From JABFRZ01 sp031413955 (GTDB taxonomy: Bacteria > Planctomycetota > UBA1135 > GCA-002686595): a DNA stretch of 10,491 bases. Below the pieces are notes generated by a model. It saw only the letters and a program-made list of their open reading frames with translations. It did no database searches and was not told where the DNA came from. The stretch is taken from NCBI GenBank assembly GCA_031413955.1, contig JANOGB010000443.1, forward strand, positions 1 through 10,491. Direction: 5' to 3'. Of this stretch, positions 1 through 5,832 are shown one piece after another. Positions within the stretch are counted from its first letter, which is position 1. Every line of letters begins with the position of its first letter. A program made the translations under genes and the position numbers.

Positions 1-570
1 GCCACCGAGCAGGAGCTCCTCTACTACCGCGATCATCTGGGCGAGCTCGCGGTCGACCACGTGCTGCTGACCTTCCACCTGAACGACTACGAGACCACCC
101 CGGTCGTGTTCGAGGCGGATGGGGAGGTCGTCAAGGTCCACGCCAAGATCGGCAGCGCCTCGCCCAGCCCCTGGCTGATGCAGAGCAGCTTCCTCTACCG
201 CTTCGTCTGGACACGGGGCGTGCGCCTGACCAGCCCTAGCCGCCCCGCGGCGATCGAGGCAGAGGTCGCGCGCGACCTGGCGGCGCTGCGCGACCTGGTG
301 CACGCGCGCGGCGCGGAATTCACCGTGCTGGTCCTGCCCTGGATCCAGGAGTACGCCGAGTGGCCGGAGCCGAAGCCCCGGCACCACGAGCTCACCTTGC
401 GCACCCTGGGCGAGCTCGGCATCCGTCATTTCTCCTTCCTCGAGACGCTCGCGCAGGCCCTGGCCGCGGGCGTCCCGATCCACGAGATGAAGAACGATCC
501 ACAGCACCCCAGCCTCGAGTTCGCACGCCGCATGGCAGCCGACCTGGTGGCGACGGGCTTCCGGCCCTGA
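1..570 (+). CDS. SGNH/GDSL-type hydrolase, 3' part only
   Basis: The reading frame is open from the first base and continues upstream, so only the last 189 residues are present. A GTG at 61 is in frame, but the 20 codons before it are also coding-like, so it is not the start. Two blocks of the SGNH hydrolase family can be seen. A beta-strand followed by H-L-N-D (Asn28 of the visible part) fits block III, which carries the oxyanion-hole Asn. D-P-Q-H-P (Asp166, His169) fits the block V DxxH with the catalytic Asp and His. The Ser (block I) and Gly (block II) must lie upstream. Enzymes of this class cleave or transfer ester groups; in planctomycete-type genomes they often act on exported polysaccharides beside an MBOAT acyltransferase. 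That partner is not visible, so the substrate is unknown. The gene ends convergently with cutC, 21 bases apart. Family assignment is fairly sure, function is not. Confidence 0.7.
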   Translation, partial: ATEQELLYYRDHLGELAVDHVLLTFHLNDYETTPVVFEADGEVVKVHAKIGSASPSPWLMQSSFLYRFVWTRGVRLTSPSRPAAIEAEVARDLAALRDLVHARGAEFTVLVLPWIQEYAEWPEPKPRHHELTLRTLGELGIRHFSFLETLAQALAAGVPIHEMKNDPQHPSLEFARRMAADLVATGFRP

Positions 571-602
571 AGCCGCCGTGGACCAGCGCTTTCAGGGCGG
601 CT
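571..602. terminator. Hairpin between convergent genes, possible bidirectional terminator
   Basis: AGCCGCC (571-577) and GGCGGCT (596-602) form a perfect 7-bp stem around an 18-base loop. It starts right after the stop codon of the SGNH gene and runs into the last codons of cutC on the other strand. No T-run follows on either strand, so this is a weak terminator candidate. It may also be a by-product of the GC-rich 3' end of cutC. Confidence 0.3.
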
Positions 603-1353
603 CGACGCCCGCGGCCCGCAGGCCGACGAGCACGGCCCGGACGCGCGCCTCGTCCGTCTCCCAGTGCGCCCACTCCTCGCCGACGCGCACGGCGCTCGCA
701 AGTTTCACGTGCGGGTTCCGCCGGCGCGCGGGGCTCTCGCGCCGCGGCGCGGCCGAGAAGTGCAACGCGCCCACGCCAGTCGCGCGCACGATCTCGCCGG
801 CGTTCTCCGCGCGCACGCCCCCGGCCGCGACCACCTCGATGCGCCCGCGCGCCGCGCGCACGAGCCGCGCGATGCAGGCCAGGCCCGCCCGCGCGCTGGC
901 TTCCTGTCCGGAGGTCAAGACGCGCCGGACTCCCAGCCGCACCAGGGTCTCGAGCGCTTGCTGCGGGTCGCGCACGAAGTCGAAGGCGCGGTGGAACGTC
1001 ACGGCGAGCGGCCGCGCACGCTGGATCAAGCTCGTGCAGCGTGCCTCGTCGATCTCGCCCTCGGCCGTGAGGCAGCCCAGGGCCACGCCCGCCGCGCCGA
1101 GCGCGCGTGCGTGCTCGACATCGCGCTCGAGGACCGCGAACTCGTCCCCCGTGTACAGGAAATCGCCGCTGCGCGGCCGCGCCAGGGCCACCACCTCGAT
1201 GCCGGCCACGGCCACGGCCGCGGCCAGGCACCCGCTGCTGGGCGTGAGACCGCCCTCGCCCAGGGCGCAACACAGCTCCACGCGTTCCGCGCCCGCGCTG
1301 AGCGCCGCGCGCACGCCCCCGATGCTCTCGACGCAGACCTCGAGTACGACCAT
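592..1353 (-). CDS. cutC: Copper homeostasis protein CutC
   Basis: This 253-residue protein has the usual length for the CutC family, a cytosolic TIM-barrel linked to copper handling in Escherichia coli; its biochemical role there is debated. Family motifs appear in order: E-V-C-V-E-S at residues 5-10, V-E-L-C then L-G-E-G-G-L-T-P-S-S-G at 25-41, R-P-R-S-G-D-F-L-Y at 59-67, T-F-H-R-A-F-D at 119-125, L-T-S-G-Q at 146-150, and A-G-G-V-R-A-E-N near 175. ATG at 1353 is chosen because the family N-terminus begins there. The frame stays open for 100 more codons upstream, but that sequence is not CutC-like and lies antisense to the next gene. No Shine-Dalgarno sits at normal spacing; a GAGG lies about 19 bases upstream. 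The gene is divergent from the 1436 gene and convergent with the SGNH gene, so it is probably transcribed alone. There are no copper-export neighbours in view. Confidence 0.93.
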   Translation of the reverse strand: MVVLEVCVESIGGVRAALSAGAERVELCCALGEGGLTPSSGCLAAAVAVAGIEVVALARPRSGDFLYTGDEFAVLERDVEHARALGAAGVALGCLTAEGEIDEARCTSLIQRARPLAVTFHRAFDFVRDPQQALETLVRLGVRRVLTSGQEASARAGLACIARLVRAARGRIEVVAAGGVRAENAGEIVRATGVGALHFSAAPRRESPARRRNPHVKLASAVRVGEEWAHWETDEARVRAVLVGLRAAGVEPP

Positions 1354-1435
1354 ACTGCGGACGCTAGTGATCCTCGCGCTCCGCTCCAACCTTTGCGGCT
1401 GGAAAGCCGGACTCCGGAGAAGAGGCGCGTGGACC
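1354..1435. promoter_or_regulatory. Divergent intergenic region between cutC and the 1436 gene
   Basis: These 82 bases separate two divergent genes and must hold the cutC promoter, and probably one for the rightward genes. I see no convincing -35/-10 pair and no clear operator palindrome. A purine-rich AGAAGAGG ends about 10 bases before the ATG at 1436 and may act as a weak ribosome binding site; it is one of the few in the window. Confidence 0.35.
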
Positions 1436-1927
1436 ATGGCCTTGTCCGCACTCGGTGCTTGCGGGTGCCGCTCGGTGGCGGAGCGCGAGTTTGCCCTGGC
1501 GCTCTCGGCCCAGGCCCTGCCGGGCGCCGGCGCCGGAATCGCGCTGACGCAAGCCGTGCTCGAGCGCGGCGAACGCCGCATCGACTTCGAGCTCGGACTG
1601 GAGCGCCAGGAGCTCGCCGACGAGAGCAGCGCCGGCGATGACTGGACGCGCATCTGGGCCGGACTCTCCTGCGCGGGGGCCCGGACCAGCGCGGGTCTCC
1701 AGGGACATGCTGGCGTGACCTGGTTGCGGAGCGAAGGCCAGCCCAGCGTCCTCCCGGACCCGGGCGACTACGGCGGGATCTACCTGGGTGCCGGCTGGAT
1801 GTTCGCGCTCGCTCCGGCGCTCTCCATGGGTCCGGACGTCACGCTTCTCTGGGTTGACGCGGAAGGCGACCGCAGTGGTTCTGCCGCCGTGGCCGAGCTC
1901 GCCTGGCGCTGGGTCTGGCAGCTGTGA
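1436..1927 (+). CDS. Small secreted envelope protein, putative lipoprotein or small beta-barrel
   Basis: I do not recognise this 163-residue protein. It starts M-A-L-S-A-L-G-A-C, a very short hydrophobic stretch ending in a lipobox-like L-G-A-C with Cys9. The n-region has no positive charge if ATG 1436 is right. An in-frame GTG at 1367 would add 23 residues, including several Arg, and may be the true start of a fuller signal peptide. The rest alternates polar and hydrophobic residues with many Gly, Trp and Tyr (for example Y-G-G-I-Y-L-G-A-G-W), and the C-terminus is rich in Trp. That pattern is typical of short outer-membrane beta-barrels. Most of it reads as strands joined by short acidic turns. 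The next gene follows 83 bases later on the same strand, so co-transcription is possible. I am confident that it is coding and exported; the barrel assignment is an inference. Confidence 0.6.
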   Translation: MALSALGACGCRSVAEREFALALSAQALPGAGAGIALTQAVLERGERRIDFELGLERQELADESSAGDDWTRIWAGLSCAGARTSAGLQGHAGVTWLRSEGQPSVLPDPGDYGGIYLGAGWMFALAPALSMGPDVTLLWVDAEGDRSGSAAVAELAWRWVWQL

Positions 1928-2010
1928 GGAGCGCGTGTGCGCATCCGGGCCGGGCGCGATCGTTATCGTTCTCCCCTTCCAGCAGCCGATCTCCGCTCTC
2001 TCCTGGCACG

Positions 2011-4512
2011 ATGATTCCTTTCGCCCGCACGTTCGCGCTCCTCGCAGGGCTCTTGCTCACGGGCGCCTGCTCGTGCGCGGAAGAGCCGCCCGCGGCGGCC
2101 AGCGGCGTGCGACTGGACCTGCTCGCGCGCCAGCCGGATGCGAGCATCGAGCTGCCAGGCCCGATCCTGCCGCGCGGCGACGTGCCCGGCACCTCGACCT
2201 TCGGCGCGAGCGAGGGCCCGGGCTGGTCGCAGACGGATCACAAGCTCGCGGACGGGAGCCACTATCGCGAGACCAACCAGGGAACGGCTTTCTTGATCCT
2301 GCCGGCCACGCGACCGTCCGCGCGCGAGCTCGTGCTCGGGTTGTGGTGCGCGCTTCCAGCCGAGACGCAGCCCGCGCGCGTGCGTGTGCGTCTCAACGAC
2401 GTGGAGCTCGTCGCGGGCGGTCTGGAGCTCGGGCGCGAGCCGGGGCTGGTGCGTATTCCGGCGCCTGCGCAGGCCTGGGTGCGCGGCGACAACCGGCTGG
2501 AGCTCGGCGTGCCCGAGATCGAGCGCGCCGGCCAGCGCCTGTGGGACAAGCTGGCTCTGGCGAGCGTCCACTACGGCGCCGAGGCGCGCCTGACGCTGGA
2601 CACGCTGCAGGGCTCGGCGCGCTTCGTCGACGGCACCGGCGCGCGCTACGTGCTCGAGCTCTCGGGCGCGGCCATGCTGAGCCTGGCCGGGAGCGCGAAC
2701 GGTTCCGGACTGCTGCTCGTCCACAGCGGTAGCCTCGACCCGCGCACCGGCAGGGTCACCCTGGACGAGGGTGATCCGGCCGCGTTTCCGGCCGAGAACG
2801 GCCGGGTGGCGGGCCTGCTGCCCCTCACCCACCGCCCGGGCCGGGCACGCGTGGTGGAGCTGGAGTGGCTCGCGCCGGAGGGCGCCGAGCTCCTGTTGAC
2901 CGAGCTCGAGGCACGCGAGCAGGTGAGCGCGCCGCGCCCGCCGATCGTGCTCGTCAGCATCGACACCTTCGCCGCACGGCATCTCGCGTTGCACGGCTAC
3001 GCGCGCGCGACCTCGCCCGAGCTCGAGCGGCTCGCACAGGACGCGCTAGTCTTCGAGCGCTGTCTCACCAATGCGCCCTGGACCCTGCCCAGCTACCTGT
3101 CCTTGCTGAGCGGCCTCTTCCCGCGCGCGCACTGGCTCGAGCTCGAGGGCGCCGACGTGACGCCCTTCGACCGCTGGCAGCTCGCCGACAGCCGCTGGAC
3201 GCTGGCCGAGGCCCTGCGCGCGCGCGGCTACCGCACGGCAGGCTTCGTCGACACGCAGTGGCTCTCGCCGATCTTTCGCTTCCAGCAGGGCTTCGACACC
3301 TACAACGGCGAAGGCGCTCTGGCCTCGTTCGCCGACCACCGGGCGCACATCCGCCGCATCGTCGCGGAGCTCGTGCCGGCCTGGCTCGACGGTGGACGGC
3401 CGGACTCGCCGCCGTTCCTGTTCCTGCACGCGCTCGACGCACACGGACCCTACCTGCCGGACGAGCCGTTCCGCGACACGTTCTCGCGCGACCTGCCCGC
3501 CCAGCGCAGCCTCGTCGCGGCGGGCTCGAACAACGAGACCTACCGCAGCATGCCCGACTGGATGGGACGCACCTTCGCGCCGGACGACCAGCAGCGGCTC
3601 CCGTCCGAGCTCCCGCTCGAGGACACGATCGCGCGCTACGACGAGACGCTGCTCGAGGTCGATCACTTCCTCGGACGCCTGTTCGCCGAGCTGCGCGCGC
3701 GCGGGCTCTATGACGAAGCCGTCATCGCCGTCACCGGCGACCACGGCGAACACTTCGGCCCGGACGCCTTCGGGCACGGCGTGATGCACGAGGACGTGCT
3801 GCACGTGCCGCTGCTCCTGAAGCTGCCGGGCAATGCGCACGGCGGCCGGCGCGTGCGTCAGGGCGTGCAGCTGGTGGATCTCTACCCGACCTTGCTCGAG
3901 CTCGCCGGAGCGAACACGAGCGCCGCTCACCTGCACGGCAGCTCGCTACTGTCGCGCATCACGGAGTCGGCGTCGGCCGACGAGCGCGCGCTGTTCAGCG
4001 AGGGCGGCCACATCGAGCAGTACGCGCTCACCCAGGGTTGCTGGCGTCTGGTCGAGGAACGGCCGGGCTCCGAGTCGAGCGAGTCCTCGCTGCTCACCCA
4101 CCCGCGCGTTGACGACGCGTGGTACCGCGCCAACGCGCCCGAGCTCCTGACGCGCCCGCTCACCCGTGAGCTGCTCGACGAGCTGAAGGCCCGCCCCGGG
4201 TTCGCAGCGCGCCTGGCCGAGCTGCGCGCGCTCCTGGCAGGACCGTACTACACGCTCCACGACCTGTGCCACGATCCGCGCGCAGAGAACGACCGCGCAG
4301 CCGCCGAGCCGGAGCGCGTCGCGCGCATGCGCAGCTTGCTGGAAACCGAGAAACAGCGCGCGCGCGCGGCACGCGTGGAGGCCGATGCGTTCCTCGCGCG
4401 GCCGACCCTCTCGCCCGCCGCGCGCGCGGAGCTGGAGAAACTCGGCTACGGCTCGGGCACGGATACGGATACGGAGTCCGAACGCGACCCCGGCGCTCCT
4501 CCCGGGGAGTGA
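2011..4512 (+). CDS. Sulfatase-superfamily lipoprotein with Thr at the nucleophile position
   Basis: The 833-residue product starts with a signal peptide (residues 1-19) ending L-L-L-T-G-A-C, so Cys20 (or Cys22) is probably lipidated and the protein faces the periplasm or cell surface. Residues 25-300 are beta-rich with jelly-roll-like patterns and no recognised motif, perhaps carbohydrate-binding. The catalytic domain runs from about 310 to 700: V-S-I-D-T (metal ligand Asp318), A-P-W-T-L-P-S-Y (355-362), D-A-H-G-P-Y (476-481), T-G-D-H-G-E-H-F-G (575-583) and H589/H593. In true sulfatases the third motif is C-x-P-x-R, whose Cys becomes formylglycine. Here Thr358 fills that place and Arg is Tyr, as in phospho-transferring relatives such as LTA synthase and EptA. 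It is more likely a phosphodiesterase or phosphotransferase-type enzyme than a formylglycine sulfatase. The C-terminus ends E-L-E-K-L-G-Y and an acidic Thr/Asp tail. ATG 2011 is preferred over a GTG at 1924, which overlaps the previous stop (GTGA), because the signal peptide begins at 2011. Confidence 0.88.
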   Translation: MIPFARTFALLAGLLLTGACSCAEEPPAAASGVRLDLLARQPDASIELPGPILPRGDVPGTSTFGASEGPGWSQTDHKLADGSHYRETNQGTAFLILPATRPSARELVLGLWCALPAETQPARVRVRLNDVELVAGGLELGREPGLVRIPAPAQAWVRGDNRLELGVPEIERAGQRLWDKLALASVHYGAEARLTLDTLQGSARFVDGTGARYVLELSGAAMLSLAGSANGSGLLLVHSGSLDPRTGRVTLDEGDPAAFPAENGRVAGLLPLTHRPGRARVVELEWLAPEGAELLLTELEAREQVSAPRPPIVLVSIDTFAARHLALHGYARATSPELERLAQDALVFERCLTNAPWTLPSYLSLLSGLFPRAHWLELEGADVTPFDRWQLADSRWTLAEALRARGYRTAGFVDTQWLSPIFRFQQGFDTYNGEGALASFADHRAHIRRIVAELVPAWLDGGRPDSPPFLFLHALDAHGPYLPDEPFRDTFSRDLPAQRSLVAAGSNNETYRSMPDWMGRTFAPDDQQRLPSELPLEDTIARYDETLLEVDHFLGRLFAELRARGLYDEAVIAVTGDHGEHFGPDAFGHGVMHEDVLHVPLLLKLPGNAHGGRRVRQGVQLVDLYPTLLELAGANTSAAHLHGSSLLSRITESASADERALFSEGGHIEQYALTQGCWRLVEERPGSESSESSLLTHPRVDDAWYRANAPELLTRPLTRELLDELKARPGFAARLAELRALLAGPYYTLHDLCHDPRAENDRAAAEPERVARMRSLLETEKQRARAARVEADAFLARPTLSPAARAELEKLGYGSGTDTDTESERDPGAPPGE
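4446..4476 (+). repeat. Short imperfect tandem repeat in the 3' end of the sulfatase-like gene
   Basis: Imperfect TACGG/ACGGAT units repeat here, with two adjacent ACGGAT copies at about 4460-4472. They encode the Gly-Thr-Asp-Thr-Asp-Thr-Glu tail of the lipoprotein, just after the conserved L-G-Y end of the fold. The repeat lies in a disordered tail, so its length could vary between strains without affecting the enzyme. Confidence 0.4.
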
Positions 4513-4562
4513 GCGCCACGCGCAAGGATCCACCGGGTTCCCGGAAGTCCGTCCCGTCTAAA

Positions 4563-4599
4563 GACCGCGCTCCGGCCCAGCCGACAGCCTTGCGCGGTC
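4563..4599. other. Inverted repeat in the 213-base spacer before the pseudo-GGDEF gene
   Basis: GACCGCGC (4563-4570) pairs perfectly with GCGCGGTC (4592-4599) around a 21-base loop. No T-run follows, so it is a poor intrinsic terminator for the sulfatase-like gene. It could be an mRNA leader structure or an operator. The rest of the spacer (4513-4725) shows only a short CCGGG/CCCGG hairpin near 4528-4540 and no convincing promoter, although a promoter for the next two genes is expected here. Confidence 0.3.
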
Positions 4600-4725
4600 C
4601 ACCGCGCCCGCGCGCGACCATGGACGCGATCGCACCGCTGGGGCACCGGGCCGACGGACGGGAAGGACTTTCTCGCCGCGCGCCTTCCCCACCGTAGCGG
4701 TCCAGCCAGCGACTCGAGCTCCGAC

Positions 4726-5772
4726 GTGACGTCCTCCGCCATCGAAACCCCCACCACCGAGGTCGCCACCGCGCCCGGTGCCGCGCCCAAGCAGCGCCTC
4801 TCCACGGTGCAGATGCTGCACCTGATGCGCCTGGAGATGGATCGTGCGCTGAAGCACGGCTACCCTATCTCGGCTGTGGTGGTCGGTCTCGACGGCTTCG
4901 AAGAGGAGCACCACCTGCCCTGGCGGCGCGCGCTCATGCCGGCCATCTTCAGGGAGCTCAAGGCGGTCACCTTCCAGAACGACGTGCGCGGTCTCGGCGT
5001 GTGGACCGAGCGCTTCCAGCTGGCGCTCTTCCCGCACGTCACGCCGGACCGGCTGCTCAAGCTGGCCGAGGACCTGGTGGGCCGAGCCGGGAGCCTCAGG
5101 GTGCCGGGCGTGCCGGAGGACGTGCGCTTCACGCTCTCGGCCGGGATCGCCCACAACCTGCACCCGGGCCCGATGTCGTTCGACACCCTGGTCGAGGAGG
5201 CAGAGGCCGGCATGGGCCTGGCCCAGGCCGGAGGCGGCAACCGCGTGGTGCAGGCACGCGAGGTCGAGCGCGAGCTCGACAAGCTGCGTGAAGAGGTCGA
5301 CAGCCAGATCCAGGAGATCCAGGAGTTCCAGTCCAAGCTCTTCGCCGACGTCGAGGGCCAGGAAGAGCTGTGGGGCAACCAGCTCGTCACCAAGGTGATC
5401 GAGCTCTTCAAGCGCGAGCCCGAGAAGTCCGAGGGCGTGCTGCGCGTCGAGAAAGAAGTGATCGCGCTCCTGCGCTCCGAGGTCGCCGTCTGGCGCGAGA
5501 CCTCGACCGCCAGCCGCATGATCGAGACCCAGAAGACGATCGATCAGCTCGAGCGCCGCGTGGCCAAGCTGACCGAGAGCCTGGGCCTGACCGAGGCCGA
5601 GCTCAAGCGCGTGGCGCAGATGAAGAACATCGACCTCGGGGTCGCCTCGATCTACCGCAACGTCCAGGGCTTGAGCGCGGGCGATGGCGGTGCCGAACAG
5701 AAGAAGGAGATGCTCAAGACCATCTTCGATGCCAACATGAGCCTACGGGCCCAGCTGGCTTCGCTGTCCTGA
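4726..5772 (+). CDS. Pseudo-GGDEF domain and coiled-coil protein, partner of the MamK-like actin
   Basis: The product is 348 residues, has no signal peptide or membrane segment, and is probably cytoplasmic. Residues 30-175 follow the GGDEF (diguanylate cyclase) fold pattern: helix, then A-V-V-V-G-L-D-G-F, D-V-R-G-L-G at 86-91, F-T-L-S-A-G-I-A at 135-142, and a final helix ending G-G-G-N-R-V-V. The signature position reads W-T-E-R-F (93-97) instead of GG[DE]EF, so it should not make c-di-GMP. It may bind a nucleotide or serve only for dimerisation. Heptad-rich coiled coils follow at about 178-215 and 263-305, joined by a helical Lys/Glu-rich region. The first 29 residues are Thr/Ala/Pro-rich and flexible. 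GTG 4726 keeps this tail; an in-frame ATG at 4813 (residue 30) is an alternative, and neither has a Shine-Dalgarno. The MamK-like gene starts 60 bases downstream, so an operon is likely. A filament organiser or regulator is an inference from that linkage. Confidence 0.78.
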   Translation: MTSSAIETPTTEVATAPGAAPKQRLSTVQMLHLMRLEMDRALKHGYPISAVVVGLDGFEEEHHLPWRRALMPAIFRELKAVTFQNDVRGLGVWTERFQLALFPHVTPDRLLKLAEDLVGRAGSLRVPGVPEDVRFTLSAGIAHNLHPGPMSFDTLVEEAEAGMGLAQAGGGNRVVQAREVERELDKLREEVDSQIQEIQEFQSKLFADVEGQEELWGNQLVTKVIELFKREPEKSEGVLRVEKEVIALLRSEVAVWRETSTASRMIETQKTIDQLERRVAKLTESLGLTEAELKRVAQMKNIDLGVASIYRNVQGLSAGDGGAEQKKEMLKTIFDANMSLRAQLASLS

Positions 5773-5832
5773 ACGAGTCCACCAGAAGCCGTTACGCCGG
5801 GGCTCGCCCTGGCCCGTACCAAACCCGACACC

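Noticed and set aside
578..1435. Upstream part of the + strand frame leading into the 1436 gene
   Set aside because: It is antisense to cutC and gives an Arg/Ser/Thr-rich product; the signal-peptide-like sequence begins only near 1436 (or at GTG 1367).
1354..1653. Upstream extension of the cutC frame by 100 codons
   Set aside because: The extension is not CutC-like, is Ser/Arg/Ala-rich, and lies antisense to the 1436 gene. The family N-terminus begins at 1353.
1963..2994. 343-codon minus-strand frame opposite the sulfatase-like gene (and a similar one at 3046-3936)
   Set aside because: Both are shadows of the lipoprotein frame, rich in Arg/Ala/Gly/Glu, with no signal peptide, motif or sensible neighbour spacing.
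4726..5772. Calling the 4726 gene an active diguanylate cyclase
   Set aside because: The GGDEF signature is missing at the aligned position (W-T-E-R-F), so catalytic activity is not supported.
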